Positions 7,969 to 19,641 of a stretch of 64,000 bases of DNA are shown here, in pieces. Under the pieces are notes generated by a model. It was not told where the DNA came from and did not search any database. It saw only the letters and a program-made list of their open reading frames with translations. The stretch is from NCBI RefSeq assembly GCF_900475275.1, contig NZ_LS483364.1, positions 868,001 to 932,000 of the forward strand, written 5' to 3'. The first letter of the stretch is position 1. Each line of letters opens with the position of its first letter. Made by a program: the position numbers and the translations under genes. Origin of the DNA: Streptococcus sanguinis. Its GTDB lineage: Bacteria > Bacillota > Bacilli > Lactobacillales > Streptococcaceae.

Positions 7969-10161
7969 CTATGGATTGGCTGTGGAGCTAGAGCTGGAAG
8001 AGCTCGAGTCTTCTTGACTACTATCTTCGTCGCTGCTAGTTTGGAACTGCTCTGGATGCAGTGCCCGGTAGCTTGGCGAATTAAAGAGGTCCACAGTGGA
8101 GACATTGCCTCGTTTAGAGTAAAGGCTGGTCGATTGGTCGCCTTTTTCTTTTTCAATAGCCAACAAGGCCTTCATTGAATTAAGATAAGAGTAATCTTTA
8201 GGGTTGACCTTGCCTAAGTCATTTCCCTTGTAGAAGCGAATCAAGTCACCCGTTTGAATAGCGTCACTAATCTTCAGTTGGGTATTGGCAGCATTACGAA
8301 TTTCATCCAGTTCTTTCTTGATGGTTTCGTCTGGATTGGTAATTTCCTCACCGGTCTGGGTGTAGTAGGTTCGTCCGTTGAAGCTAGTGTATTTTGGAGT
8401 GACAAAGTTATTGCTGGATCGGAATGCTGTGATTTGCTGATGCTGAGATGACAGCAGGTCTTGTCCAACTTGAAGGTAGTTCTTAGAGTCAATGCCCAGT
8501 AAATGCTCCAATGTTGGCAGCATATCTACTTGACCACCGTATGTATCTATTATCTTTCCTTTGTTTATGCCAGGCACCACTACCATGTAAGGCACGCGCT
8601 GCATCATGGCATTGTCATAATTAGACCAAGTCTCAGAGGTCTTTCCTACAAGAGGGGCCAAGTTAGGATTACGGGTTTGGGAAATTCCAAAATGGTCTCC
8701 ATAGAGAACGATAATAGAGTTGTCATAGAGGCCGGATTCTTTGAGATAGTCAAACAAGGCCTTGACAGAAGAATCTAGATAGTTGGCAGTAGCAAAGTAG
8801 CCGTTGATGGTTTCATCCTTGGTCTTAGCCAGCGGGAAGCCAATCTCGTCACCAATCAAGCTAGTCGTGTAAGGATAGTGATTGGAAACCGTGATATACT
8901 TGGCATAGAAAGGCTGCTGCAGGTGTTCCAGATATTTGATGGAATCTTTCAGCATAATCTTGTCGTTCAAACCGTACTGGAAAGAGTTGGTGTCATCCTG
9001 CTTGGTAAAGTAAGACGCGTCGAAGAAATAGTTATAACCCCATTGCTTATAAGCAGTATTACGGTTCCAGAAGCTTCCTGTATTTCCGTGGAAAACAGCA
9101 GAAGTATAGCCGCCGTTTTTGGAAAGAATAAAAGGTGCAGCTTGCTGGGTATTGGTACCACCGTAGTTGACCATGAAGGACCCTTGATTGAGACCGAAGA
9201 GACCAGTTTCAATCATGGTTTCAGCATCAGAAGTCTTACCAGCCTTGACCTGGTTGAAGACATTAGAGAAAGCCAGAGTCGAATTGGAGTGGTAGAGGGA
9301 ATTAAGGAAAGGTGTCACCTCGTACTCTTTCCCATCTGCCTGCAGCTTATAGTCAATCAGGAACTGCTGGAAGCTTTCCAGATGGACATAGATAACATTG
9401 CGGCCTTTGGCAATCCCGTAATATTCTGGATTAGGCTCCGCATAGTGGGATTGAATATATTCTGTTACTGGTTCCAAGTCTTTTTCAGAAGCTTTGGAAC
9501 GCTCACGATTAGCGGTATATGTCTGGTTGGCACTGTAACCTAGAAAGGCTGGCAAGCCCAGAGCCCGAACGACATAATAGTTTGAAAATCCACGTGACAA
9601 GAGCTCAGGCCGGTCAATTTCAGCCAAGAATAAGTTGGCAGAGAATAGCATGGCGGACAGTGATGTCACAGCAAAGCTGGCGCGTTTATTGAAAGGGCGG
9701 TCATCCATACGGATGTATTTCTTAAAGAATAAGAAGGCCAAAATCGGGAAATCAATCAGATAAAGAATATCCCAAGGGCGGAAGAGCTCAAGTGCTGCTT
9801 CCCCAAGACCAGCTGAAACGCTGCTAGAAGCCAGCATAGTATTGACTGTAACAAAGTCACTGAACTCGCGGTAGTAAATGGAATTAGATACCAGCCAAGC
9901 AAAGAGGAGCAGATAGATTCCGAAGGCTAGGCTGTAGAATAATTTGGTTCGTTTTACATAAAGTGCCAGTCCCAGCAGCAAGAGGCTGATAGGGAAAGGG
10001 TTGATAATAGCTAAAAATACTTGATAGGCACCTTGGATATCAAGGTTAAAATCAATCGTGTAGGCCCACATGGTTTTTATCCAATAGAGGACCAGTAAAA
10101 TCAAGACAAAACCTAGTCTCGTACTCATGAAATTGAGTAAATTCTTGGTTATTTTTTTCAC
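7969..10161 (-). CDS. ltaS: Lipoteichoic acid synthase family protein (sulfatase-like phosphoglycerol transferase)
   Basis: 730 residues with about five N-terminal membrane segments (roughly 15-180) and an extracellular sulfatase-fold domain. Expected catalytic features are present: Glu in HLESFQ (E262), the nucleophile Thr in GKTSDAE (T310) and the metal-binding YGDHFG (D489, H490). Such enzymes polymerise glycerol phosphate from phosphatidylglycerol onto a glycolipid anchor. In streptococci with unusual teichoic acids the product may differ, so the exact polymer is inferred. The C-terminus ends in a Ser/Asp/Glu-rich tail of about 20 residues. The start is GTG, preceded by AAGGAAG at a good distance. 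It is transcribed alone, divergent from rlmI. Confidence 0.88.
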   Translation of the reverse strand: MKKITKNLLNFMSTRLGFVLILLVLYWIKTMWAYTIDFNLDIQGAYQVFLAIINPFPISLLLLGLALYVKRTKLFYSLAFGIYLLLFAWLVSNSIYYREFSDFVTVNTMLASSSVSAGLGEAALELFRPWDILYLIDFPILAFLFFKKYIRMDDRPFNKRASFAVTSLSAMLFSANLFLAEIDRPELLSRGFSNYYVVRALGLPAFLGYSANQTYTANRERSKASEKDLEPVTEYIQSHYAEPNPEYYGIAKGRNVIYVHLESFQQFLIDYKLQADGKEYEVTPFLNSLYHSNSTLAFSNVFNQVKAGKTSDAETMIETGLFGLNQGSFMVNYGGTNTQQAAPFILSKNGGYTSAVFHGNTGSFWNRNTAYKQWGYNYFFDASYFTKQDDTNSFQYGLNDKIMLKDSIKYLEHLQQPFYAKYITVSNHYPYTTSLIGDEIGFPLAKTKDETINGYFATANYLDSSVKALFDYLKESGLYDNSIIVLYGDHFGISQTRNPNLAPLVGKTSETWSNYDNAMMQRVPYMVVVPGINKGKIIDTYGGQVDMLPTLEHLLGIDSKNYLQVGQDLLSSQHQQITAFRSSNNFVTPKYTSFNGRTYYTQTGEEITNPDETIKKELDEIRNAANTQLKISDAIQTGDLIRFYKGNDLGKVNPKDYSYLNSMKALLAIEKEKGDQSTSLYSKRGNVSTVDLFNSPSYRALHPEQFQTSSDEDSSQEDSSSSSSSSTANP

Positions 10162-10284
10162 AAAAAGTTACTTCCTTGTCTTATTTCCTAAAAATTTTCT
10201 CCTCTAAGTATAACATAATTTCTCCAGTTAAGGAAAATTTGAGCCGCATTTGAGATATTTTAAATCGGCGAAATTGTAATATTT

Positions 10285-10322
10285 CTATAAAAGCCTTATC
10301 CTCTCTATGGAGAGGTTTATAG
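10285..10322. other. Bulged hairpin in the ltaS-rlmI intergenic region
   Basis: CTATAAA (10285-10291) pairs with TTTATAG (10316-10322) and CCTCTC (10300-10305) with GAGAGG (10310-10315). The two stems are contiguous on the 3' side and separated by an 8-nt bulge on the 5' side. No T-run follows. Its role is unknown. Confidence 0.4.
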
Positions 10323-10375
10323 TCGTTTTGCACTTGTTTGTGAAATCTTTTATTAACTCAAATGTAAAATATGTT

Positions 10376-10404
10376 TTGAGAATTTTCACAATCTTTGGTA
10401 TAAT
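10376..10404 (+). promoter_or_regulatory. Sigma-70 promoter of rlmI and the aro genes; mRNA probably leaderless
   Basis: TTGAGA (10376-10381), a 17-bp spacer and TATAAT (10399-10404), with a second overlapping TATAAT at 10404-10409. The ATG of the next gene is at 10412, about where transcription should begin, and no Shine-Dalgarno is present. Confidence 0.8.
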
Positions 10405-10411
10405 ATAATTT

Positions 10412-11575
10412 ATGAATAAACTTACTGTTACTCAACAGGCAGAAGAAAAACTGAGAAAGGGCATTCTTTTATTAGATAAAAAGGATTTTGGTGCTCTTTC
10501 GCTTCAGAATCAATGTGTGGAGCTACAAAACCGTCAGGGAAAGTTTTTAGGTACAGCTTATCTCTCTCCGCAGAATAAGGGAGTTGGCTGGCTGATTTCC
10601 CAGAAGAAGGTAGAGCTGAACTCGGATTTTTTTCAAACTCTCTTTGAGCAGGCTAAGAGCAGACGTTCTACTTATTTCCATTCGTCTGACACGACAGCCT
10701 TTCGACTCTTTAATCAAGAAGGGGATGGCTTTGGTGGCTTCACAGTGGATTTCTACAATGATTTTGCGCTTTTTTCTTGGTACAATGACTTTGTCTTTGC
10801 TATCAAGGAGCGGATTCTGATAGCCTTCGCTAAGATTTTCCCAGAGATTCAGGGAGCTTATGAAAAGATTCGTTTCAAGGGTTTGAACTACGAATCGGCT
10901 CATCTCTATGGAGCGGAAGCACCGGAAACCTTCACAGTCTTGGAGAACGGTGTTCGCTATCAAGTTTTTCTGAATGACGGTCTCATGACCGGTATCTTTC
11001 TGGATCAGCACGATGTGCGTGCTAGTCTGGTAGATGGTCTGGCTGCTGGTAAAAGTTTACTCAATATGTTTTCCTATACAGCTGCTTTTTCAGTTGCAGC
11101 AGCCATGGGCGGTGCCAGTCAGACAATATCAGTTGATTTGGCCAAGCGAAGCCGTGAGCTGTCGGAAGCTCATTTTCTGGCCAATGGTCTGACACTGGAT
11201 CAGCATCGCTTTCAGGTGATGGATGTCTTTGATTATTTCAAGTACGCTAAGCGTCACGATCTAAGCTTTGATGTCATTGTGATAGATCCGCCTAGCTTTG
11301 CTAGAAATAAAAAGCGAACATTCTCAGTTGCTAAAGATTATCATCGTTTGGTTGCACAAGCTTTGGAAATCCTGAATCCTCAGGGAATCATGATTTTAAG
11401 TACCAATGCAGCTAATCTTTCCAAAAGTAAGTTTAAACAAGAAATTGAAAAAGGCCTTGCCGGCAGAAAGCACCGCTATCTTGCGGAGTATGGCTTGCCA
11501 GCAGACTTTGCCTATAATAAAAAAGACGGGAGCAGTAATTACCTCAAGGTATTTACAATAAAGGTGGACCAATGA
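10412..11575 (+). CDS. rlmI: Class I SAM-dependent rRNA methyltransferase, RlmI family
   Basis: 387 residues: an N-terminal PUA-like part and a Rossmann-fold methyltransferase with the SAM loop [14 protein letters not shown] (about 215-228) and the motif [12 protein letters not shown] (about 291-302). The E. coli relative makes m5C1962 in 23S rRNA; the same role here is inferred. The N-terminus fits the family from the ATG at 10412, although the ATG sits 7 bp after the -10 box with no ribosome binding site. It overlaps aroD by 4 bp (ATGA), so translation of aroD is probably coupled to it. The same neighbour order is known from pneumococcus. Confidence 0.88.
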   Translation: MNKLTVTQQAEEKLRKGILLLDKKDFGALSLQNQCVELQNRQGKFLGTAYLSPQNKGVGWLISQKKVELNSDFFQTLFEQAKSRRSTYFHSSDTTAFRLFNQEGDGFGGFTVDFYNDFALFSWYNDFVFAIKERILIAFAKIFPEIQGAYEKIRFKGLNYESAHLYGAEAPETFTVLENGVRYQVFLNDGLMTGIFLDQHDVRASLVDGLAAGKSLLNMFSYTAAFSVAAAMGGASQTISVDLAKRSRELSEAHFLANGLTLDQHRFQVMDVFDYFKYAKRHDLSFDVIVIDPPSFARNKKRTFSVAKDYHRLVAQALEILNPQGIMILSTNAANLSKSKFKQEIEKGLAGRKHRYLAEYGLPADFAYNKKDGSSNYLKVFTIKVDQ

Positions 11576-12249
11576 AATTAGTCGTTTCTGTAATGCCCAA
11601 GAGTTTAGAAGAAGCTCAAGAAATTGATGTATCACGCTATGAAGATGCGGATATTATTGAATGGCGGGCAGATTTTCTGGCCAAAGATGACATTTTAAAT
11701 GTTGCGCCAGCTATTTTTGAAAAATTTGCCGGACGTGAATTGATTTTCACCTTGCGGACCCGTCAGGAAGGCGGAGAAATCGAACTATCCGATGATGAAT
11801 ACGTAGCTCTCATCAAGGAAGTAGCCGGTTTTTACCAGCCGGATTATATCGACTTTGAATATTTCTCTCACAAGGGGAAATTTGAAGAAATGCTAGAGTT
11901 TCCTAATCTGGTGCTGAGCTACCATAACTTCGAGGAAACGCCTGAAAATATGATGGAAATCCTGTCTGAGCTGACTTCTCTGACCCCTAAGGTGGTCAAG
12001 GTTTCTGTCATGGCTCATAATGAGCAGGATGTGCTGGACTTGATGAACTATACTCGCGGTTTCAAGACTTTAAATCCTGAGCAGGATTTTGTCACCATTT
12101 CCATGGGAAAAGTTGGCAAGATTTCACGCATTGCGGCTGATTTGACAGGTTCCAGCTGGTCTTTTGCCAGTCAGGATATGGCGTCAGCACCCGGTCAGAT
12201 TTCTCTGAGCAATATGAAGAAAATCCAGGAGATTTTGAATGAAAATTAA
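11572..12249 (+). CDS. aroD: 3-dehydroquinate dehydratase, type I
   Basis: 225 residues, the usual size of the type I (Schiff-base) enzyme, which converts 3-dehydroquinate to 3-dehydroshikimate in the shikimate pathway. The active-site His (H118 in [10 protein letters not shown]) and the Schiff-base Lys (K143 in VVKVSVMAH) are both visible, as is the N-terminal IIEWRAD. It overlaps the methyltransferase gene at its start and aroE by 11 bp at its end. Confidence 0.96.
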   Translation: MKLVVSVMPKSLEEAQEIDVSRYEDADIIEWRADFLAKDDILNVAPAIFEKFAGRELIFTLRTRQEGGEIELSDDEYVALIKEVAGFYQPDYIDFEYFSHKGKFEEMLEFPNLVLSYHNFEETPENMMEILSELTSLTPKVVKVSVMAHNEQDVLDLMNYTRGFKTLNPEQDFVTISMGKVGKISRIAADLTGSSWSFASQDMASAPGQISLSNMKKIQEILNEN

Positions 12250-13093
12250 TGGCCACACCCGCATGGCTGCTGTGGTTGCCAAGCCAATTAAGCATAGTAT
12301 TTCTCCTCTTATTCACAATATGGCTTTTGAAAAGACTGGTGTCAATGGTGTCTATCTAGCTTGGGAAGTAGAGGCAAAGGATCTGCAGGCCAGTATAGAA
12401 AATATCCGCAGATATGATATGTTTGGTGTCAATCTTTCCATGCCCTATAAGCAGGAAGTGATACCTTATCTGGACGAGCTGGATGTCAGTGCCCGCCTTA
12501 TCGGAGCGGTCAATACCGTTGTGAATAAAAATGGAATTTTAGTTGGTTATAACACAGATGGCAAGGGATTTTTTAAGAGCTTGCCTTCTTTTGCTATTCG
12601 GGGCAAAAAAATGATGATTTTGGGAGCAGGTGGAGCAGCGACAGCGATTATTGCTCAAGCAGCTTTGGACAATGCAGAGGAAATTTTTGTCTTTACTCGG
12701 CAAGCTTCCTATGAGAAGACTGTCAGAAAGATGGCAGCTATCAGCCACCAAACCAAGAGTCGTATCCAGGTACTAACTTTGGAAGATGCGGATAGTTTGC
12801 AGGATAAAATCAATCAATCAGACCTTCTGGTAAATGGAACTAGTCTAGGCATGGATGGTATCAGCATGCCCCTGCCTGAACAGCTTGAGCTGCCCAGCCA
12901 GATTTTAGTTGCAGATGTTATCTACCAACCTTTCGAAACGCCCTTTCTCAAATGGGCCAGAAATCAAAATGTCACAGCAATCAATGGACTTGGTATGCTG
13001 CTCTATCAGGGAGCAGAAGCCTTTGAGCTTTGGACCGGCAAGACCATGCCCAGTCAGGAAATTTGGCAGTGTTTAGAAGAATTGTATAAATAA
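12239..13093 (+). CDS. aroE: Shikimate dehydrogenase
   Basis: 284 residues. Reduces 3-dehydroshikimate to shikimate with NADPH. The substrate-binding N-terminus reads [10 protein letters not shown], the catalytic Lys sits in NLSMPYK, a slight variant of the family's NVTxPxK, and the nucleotide-binding loop is LGAGGAATA (about 128-136). The start overlaps the end of aroD, so the two are translationally coupled. Ten nucleotides separate it from aroB. Confidence 0.96.
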   Translation: MKINGHTRMAAVVAKPIKHSISPLIHNMAFEKTGVNGVYLAWEVEAKDLQASIENIRRYDMFGVNLSMPYKQEVIPYLDELDVSARLIGAVNTVVNKNGILVGYNTDGKGFFKSLPSFAIRGKKMMILGAGGAATAIIAQAALDNAEEIFVFTRQASYEKTVRKMAAISHQTKSRIQVLTLEDADSLQDKINQSDLLVNGTSLGMDGISMPLPEQLELPSQILVADVIYQPFETPFLKWARNQNVTAINGLGMLLYQGAEAFELWTGKTMPSQEIWQCLEELYK

Positions 13094-13103
13094 GGAGGCG
13101 CTT

Positions 13104-14171
13104 ATGAAACTGAATGTGAATCTCCCGCATCATCCCTATGATATTCTCATCGAAAAGGGGTCTTTATCTCAGGCTGGAAGTTGGCTGAGTCAGCTTTGGG
13201 AGCCTCAGAAGGTAGTTATCGTCACGGACAATCGAGTGGCTAGACTCTATGCGGAAAAGGTCAAGCTGAGCTTGGAAGCGGCTGGGTTTGAGGCCTTTGT
13301 CTTTGACTTTTTGGAGGGTGAAGCCAGCAAGAACTTAAAGACGGTCAACAAAGTCTATGAGTTTTTGGTCAAGGTTGGTCTGACCCGCAGTGATGGTATC
13401 GTAGCCTTGGGAGGAGGCGTTGTTGGTGATTTGGCAGGTTTTGCCGCTTCGACCTACATGCGGGGTGTGCATTTCGTGCAGATTCCGACCAGTCTGACTG
13501 CTCAAGTGGACTCCTCTATTGGTGGTAAGACAGGTGTCAATACGCCTTGGGCCAAGAATATGGTCGGAACTTTTACCCAGCCTGACGGAGTTCTGATTGA
13601 CCCTGAAGTCTTGCATACTTTGGGTCAGCGGGAACTAATCGAAGGCATGGGCGAGGTGGTCAAGTACGGCTTGATTGAGGATAAGGAACTCTGGGATGAG
13701 CTGTCAGAAATGGATGGCAGTCCTGAGTCGATTTTGGAGCATGCTGAAAGCATCATCTACCATTCCTGCGATGTCAAGCGTAAGATTGTGGTCGAGGACG
13801 AGCTGGATAATGGCGTCCGCCTCTATCTGAATTTCGGTCATACTATTGGGCACTCTATCGAAGCGACAGCAGGCTATGGAAAAGTCATGCACGGTGAAGC
13901 AGTGGCGATTGGCATGGTACAGGTTTCCCGCGTCGCTGAAAAGAAAGGCCTCATGCCAGCTGGAATTACAGAAGACATCGTCCGTATGTGTCAGAAGTTT
14001 GGCTTGCCGGTGGATTATCAGCCTTGGAATGAGAATGCTCTCTATCAGGCCTTGACTCATGATAAGAAGGCTAGAGGCAACTCTATCAAGCTAGTACTGG
14101 TGCCTGAGTTGGGTTCGGCTAGTATTCACCAGATTCCGCTGGAAGAGATGAAAGAATTTCTGAAGAAATAA
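13104..14171 (+). CDS. aroB: 3-dehydroquinate synthase
   Basis: 355 residues. Cyclises DAHP to 3-dehydroquinate, using NAD and a divalent metal. The family motifs [33 protein letters not shown] and [12 protein letters not shown] (metal ligand His) are present. Start ATG follows TAAGGAGG. A 91-bp gap with imperfect hairpin potential, but no clear terminator, separates it from aroC. Confidence 0.97.
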   Translation: MKLNVNLPHHPYDILIEKGSLSQAGSWLSQLWEPQKVVIVTDNRVARLYAEKVKLSLEAAGFEAFVFDFLEGEASKNLKTVNKVYEFLVKVGLTRSDGIVALGGGVVGDLAGFAASTYMRGVHFVQIPTSLTAQVDSSIGGKTGVNTPWAKNMVGTFTQPDGVLIDPEVLHTLGQRELIEGMGEVVKYGLIEDKELWDELSEMDGSPESILEHAESIIYHSCDVKRKIVVEDELDNGVRLYLNFGHTIGHSIEATAGYGKVMHGEAVAIGMVQVSRVAEKKGLMPAGITEDIVRMCQKFGLPVDYQPWNENALYQALTHDKKARGNSIKLVLVPELGSASIHQIPLEEMKEFLKK

Positions 14172-14262
14172 GTGCCAGATGGAGTTTAAGACGATTGGAC
14201 AGTTTGGATGAAAAAATAGACAGAATGTCCAGTTTTTTCCATCTCAGAATAGGAGAAAATGT

Positions 14263-15429
14263 ATGAGATATTTAACAGCAGGTGAATCGCACGGACCACG
14301 TCTGACAGCTATTATTGAGGGAGTGCCGGCTGGTCTTCCTCTGACCGCTGATTATATCAATGCTGAGCTCAAGCGACGCCAGGGTGGGTATGGTCGTGGT
14401 GCCCGCATGAAGATTGAGAGCGACCAAGTCGAGATTACGTCTGGGGTTCGTCATGGCTTGACCATGGGCGGCCCGATTACTCTCAATGTCACGAATCTGG
14501 ATCATCAGAAGTGGCTGGAGATTATGAGCGCAGCAGATGTGGATGAAAAGAAAAAAGGGCTGCGCAAGATTACCAAACCACGCCCTGGCCATGCGGACTT
14601 GGTTGGTGGTATGAAATACCGCTTTGACGATTTGCGAAATTCCCTTGAGCGCTCTTCTGCGCGTGAAACGACTATGCGTGTGGCAGTCGGAGCAGTAGCC
14701 AAGCGTTTGCTGGAAGAAATCGGTGTAGAGGTAGCCAGCCATATCGTAACCTTTGGTGGTATTGATATTGATGTGCCGAACAATCTGACTGTAGGAGAAA
14801 TCAAGGAAAGAGCTGCCCAGTCAGAGGTTTCCATTGTCAATCCCGATCGCGAAGAAGAAATCAAGGCCTACATTGACCAGATTAAGAAAGACGGGGATAC
14901 CATCGGTGGTGTCATTGAGACTGTCGTTGGTGGTGTGCCGGTTGGTCTGGGCTCCTATGTCCAATGGGACAAGAAGCTGGATGCTAAGATTGCTCAGGGA
15001 GTCGTGTCCATCAATGCTTTCAAGGGAGTTGAGTTTGGTGTGGGCTTTGAAGCAGGTCGTCTCAAGGGCAGTCAAGTAATGGATGAAATCCTCTGGTCTG
15101 AGGAAGATGGCTTCACTCGCAGGACTAATAATCTAGGCGGCTTTGAGGGCGGTATGACCAATGGTCAGCCAATCGTGGTGCGAGGTGTTATGAAGCCCAT
15201 TCCAACCCTTTATAAGCCACTGATGAGTGTGGATATTGAGACCCACGAGCCTTATAAGGCGACAGTGGAGCGGAGCGATCCTACGGCTCTGCCAGCGGCG
15301 GGTGTTGTCATGGAAAGCGTGGTGGCGACAGTTTTAGCCACCGAAGTTCTGGAGAAGTTCTCTTCAGACAATCTGGAAGAACTAAAGGATGCGGTAGCCC
15401 GCCATCGGGAATTTGTCAAGAACTTTTAG
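14263..15429 (+). CDS. aroC: Chorismate synthase
   Basis: 388 residues, typical length. Converts EPSP to chorismate with reduced FMN. The N-terminal signature [16 protein letters not shown], the segment [11 protein letters not shown] and the later [15 protein letters not shown] are characteristic. AGGAG precedes the ATG. The following gene, tyrA, begins 15 nt after the stop. Confidence 0.97.
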   Translation: MRYLTAGESHGPRLTAIIEGVPAGLPLTADYINAELKRRQGGYGRGARMKIESDQVEITSGVRHGLTMGGPITLNVTNLDHQKWLEIMSAADVDEKKKGLRKITKPRPGHADLVGGMKYRFDDLRNSLERSSARETTMRVAVGAVAKRLLEEIGVEVASHIVTFGGIDIDVPNNLTVGEIKERAAQSEVSIVNPDREEEIKAYIDQIKKDGDTIGGVIETVVGGVPVGLGSYVQWDKKLDAKIAQGVVSINAFKGVEFGVGFEAGRLKGSQVMDEILWSEEDGFTRRTNNLGGFEGGMTNGQPIVVRGVMKPIPTLYKPLMSVDIETHEPYKATVERSDPTALPAAGVVMESVVATVLATEVLEKFSSDNLEELKDAVARHREFVKNF

Positions 15430-15444
15430 AAGAAAGGAGTGGGC

Positions 15445-16551
15445 ATGGAGAGAAAAATAGTCTATATCGTAGGTCTGGGACTGATTGGAGCTTCTTTGGC
15501 TCTGGGCATCAGGCGAGCTCATCCTAAGATAGAGATTCTCGGCTATAACAGAAGTGAAGAATCAAGACAGGTTTCCCTAGAGCGAGGAATGGTAGACCGC
15601 GTAACGGATGATTTTGCTGCCTTTGCTCCATTGGCTGATGTGATTATTCTGGCTGTGCCCATCAAGCAGACCATAGCATTTATCAAGGAGCTAGCAGATC
15701 TGGAACTGAAGGAAAATGTTATCATCTCAGATGCTGGATCGACTAAGGCTGAGATTGTGGCAGCAGCAGAAAAGTACCTGAAGAATAAGCCCTTCCGCTT
15801 TGTCGGAGCTCATCCTATGGCAGGAAGTCACAAGACCGGAGCCAAGGCTGCCCATGTCACCCTCTTTGAAAATGCCTATTATATCTTCACGCCCTCTAGC
15901 CTGACCAAGCCTGGTACTCTTGAGGAAATGAAAGACTTGCTAAGTGGTCTTCATGCCCGCTTTATCCAGGTGGACGCAGCCGAGCACGACCGAGTGACCA
16001 GTCAAATCAGTCATTTTCCGCATATCCTAGCCTCCAGCCTGATGGAGCAAGCGGCAGCTTATAGCCAAGAGCATGAGCTGACCCAGTCTTTTGCAGCCGG
16101 TGGTTTTCGAGATATGACGCGGATTGCGGAGAGTGAGCCTGGTATGTGGACCTCTATTCTCTTGACCAATCCTCAAGCTATCTTGGAGCGGCTGGAAGAT
16201 TTTAAAGACCAGTTAGACAAGGTTGCCGCAGCGATTGAGGCTAAGGACGAGACAGCTATCTGGGAATTTTTCGACCGAGGACGGCAGAGTCGCAAGCAGA
16301 TGGAAATTCATAAACGGGCTGGTGTGGATAGCTTTTATGACCTTTTTATTGAGGTGCCCGACGAAGAAGATGCGATTTTGGGTATTTTGGAGCTCCTGCG
16401 GGGAATTTCAGTCGTCAACATTCGTATCAACGAGGAAAACCGAGAAGATATCAATGGTATTCTGCAAATCACCTTTAAAAATCACCAAGATTTGGAAAAA
16501 TCTGCTAAAATAGTAAGAGAAAATACGGATTACCTAGTGTCCGTAGACTAA
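15445..16551 (+). CDS. tyrA: Prephenate dehydrogenase
   Basis: 368 residues. Oxidises prephenate to 4-hydroxyphenylpyruvate for tyrosine. The N-terminal Rossmann motif is GLGLIGASLALGI; GAHPMAGSHKTG and SHFPHILA are conserved in the family; an ACT-like regulatory domain fills the last 80 residues (ILELLRGISVVNIRINEE), probably for feedback by an aromatic amino acid. The frame is open from a GTG at 15439, but that codon overlaps the Shine-Dalgarno AGGAG (15435-15439), so the ATG at 15445 is the better start. No chorismate mutase domain is fused to it. Confidence 0.94.
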   Translation: MERKIVYIVGLGLIGASLALGIRRAHPKIEILGYNRSEESRQVSLERGMVDRVTDDFAAFAPLADVIILAVPIKQTIAFIKELADLELKENVIISDAGSTKAEIVAAAEKYLKNKPFRFVGAHPMAGSHKTGAKAAHVTLFENAYYIFTPSSLTKPGTLEEMKDLLSGLHARFIQVDAAEHDRVTSQISHFPHILASSLMEQAAAYSQEHELTQSFAAGGFRDMTRIAESEPGMWTSILLTNPQAILERLEDFKDQLDKVAAAIEAKDETAIWEFFDRGRQSRKQMEIHKRAGVDSFYDLFIEVPDEEDAILGILELLRGISVVNIRINEENREDINGILQITFKNHQDLEKSAKIVRENTDYLVSVD

Positions 16552-16569
16552 TATAGATTGGAGAACTCT

Positions 16570-16908
16570 ATGTCAAATATTTATGATTTAGCCAATGAAC
16601 TAAGCAGAAATCTGCGTGATCTGCCTGAGTATAAGGCAGTTGTAGAAAGCAAGAAAGCAGTGGATGCTGATAGCGAAGCGAAGGCTATTTTTGCGGACTA
16701 TCTAGCTTTCCAGCAGGAGTTGCAACAGCTGGCTCAGACTGGTCAGGTACCGACTCAGGAGGTACAGGACAAGATGACTTCCTTTGGTGAGAAGATTCAG
16801 GGCAATGCTGTTCTTTCTGAATTTTTCAATAAGCAGCAGCAACTGTCCATCTATCTGGCGGACATTGAGCGTATTATCTTTGATCCGGTGCAGGATTTGC
16901 TTAAGTAA
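16570..16908 (+). CDS. YlbF/YmcA family protein
   Basis: A 112-residue all-helical protein with the sequence features of the YlbF/YmcA (DUF964) family, such as [17 protein letters not shown] and [16 protein letters not shown]. In Bacillus relatives these proteins form a complex that acts with RNase Y in mRNA processing; the streptococcal role is inferred. A TTG at 16558 would extend the frame, but GGAG (16560-16563) precedes the ATG at 16570 by six bases. It sits inside the aromatic cluster between tyrA and two tandem terminators, a conserved but functionally unexplained place. Confidence 0.85.
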   Translation: MSNIYDLANELSRNLRDLPEYKAVVESKKAVDADSEAKAIFADYLAFQQELQQLAQTGQVPTQEVQDKMTSFGEKIQGNAVLSEFFNKQQQLSIYLADIERIIFDPVQDLLK

Positions 16909-16923
16909 GCTAATAAAAAAGAG

Positions 16924-16953
16924 GAATCTGGGCTGAATACCCGGATTCTTTTT
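16924..16953 (+). terminator. Terminator 1 after the ylbF-like gene
   Basis: GAATCTGGG (16924-16932) pairs with CCCGGATTC (16940-16948) with one G-U pair and a 7-nt loop, followed by TTTTT. Confidence 0.8.
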
Positions 16954-16968
16954 GCTTTAGCCTGGATT

Positions 16969-16998
16969 CCAGAAATTTTAAGAATTTCTGGTCTTTTT
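16969..16998 (+). terminator. Terminator 2, just before aroA
   Basis: CCAGAAATT (16969-16977), loop TTAAG, AATTTCTGG (16983-16991) is a perfect 9-bp stem followed by TCTTTTT. Together with terminator 1 it splits the aro cluster; the downstream sequence TATGATAAAAT may contain the -10 of an aroA promoter. Confidence 0.75.
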
Positions 16999-17010
16999 AT
17001 GATAAAATAA

Positions 17011-18789
<1,779 letters not shown>

Positions 18790-18793
<4 letters not shown>

Positions 18794-19623
18794 AAATAGC
18801 ATTTTTAGGTCCTAGAGGCTCCTTTTCTCACCATGTAGCCCAAGCTGCCTTTCCCAGCGAGGACTTGGTGCCCTATCAGAATATCACCGAGGTCATGAAG
18901 GCTTATGAGGCTAGAGAAGTGGATTACTCGGTCGTTCCGGTGGAAAATTCCATTGAGGGCAGTGTCCACGAGACCTTGGACTATCTCTTTCATCAAGCAG
19001 ACATTCAGGCAGTGGCAGAAATCGTTCAGCCCATTAAGCAGCAGCTCTTGGTGACGGATTTGGAGAAGCCAATCGAGAAGATATTTTCTCATCCGCAGGC
19101 TATTGCCCAAGGAAAGAAATATATCCGCCAGCATTATCCGCAGGCTGCCATTGAGGTGACGGCTAGTACGGCCTATGCAGCTCGTTTTGTGGCAGAGCAT
19201 CCTGAAAAGAATTTTGCGGCTATTGCCCCGCGCACGGCTGCAGCAGAATACGGGCTTAAAGTAGCAGCCAGCGACATTCAGGAAATGGAAGAAAATTATA
19301 CCCGCTTCTGGATTCTAGGCCATGAGGTGCCTGAGCTTGAACTGGCTAAGACGGGAGACAAGCAGACACTGGCTTTGACCCTGCCGGATAATTTGCCTGG
19401 TGCCCTTTATAAGGCTTTGTCGACCTTTGCTTGGCGTGGGATTGACCTGACCAAGATTGAGAGTCGGCCTCTAAAAACGGCTCTGGGAGAGTATTTCTTC
19501 ATTATTGACATTGACAACGAGCAGAAAAAATTGGCGGATTTTGCCTATCAAGAGTTGACAAGTCTTGGAATTACTTATAAAATTTTTGGTAGCTACAGTG
19601 TGTTTCTGATTCAGGACAAGTAG
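18790..19623 (+). CDS. pheA: Prephenate dehydratase
   Basis: 277 residues. Converts prephenate to phenylpyruvate. The catalytic domain has GPRGSFSHHVAQ, VPVENSIEGSVHETLD and the TRF motif (NYTRFWILG); the C-terminal ACT domain keeps the ESRP allosteric motif (KIESRPLKTALGEYFF), so phenylalanine feedback is expected. It is a stand-alone dehydratase without a chorismate mutase domain. The LCP gene follows after 18 nt. Confidence 0.96.
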
Positions 19624-19641
19624 CAGTAGATTGGAGAAGAG

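Noticed and set aside
8878..9543. 221-codon open frame on the plus strand
   Set aside because: It lies entirely antisense to ltaS, has no ribosome site and its translation shows no family features; a shadow frame.
10547..11011. 154-codon minus-strand frame
   Set aside because: Antisense to rlmI; no start signal and no recognisable motif.
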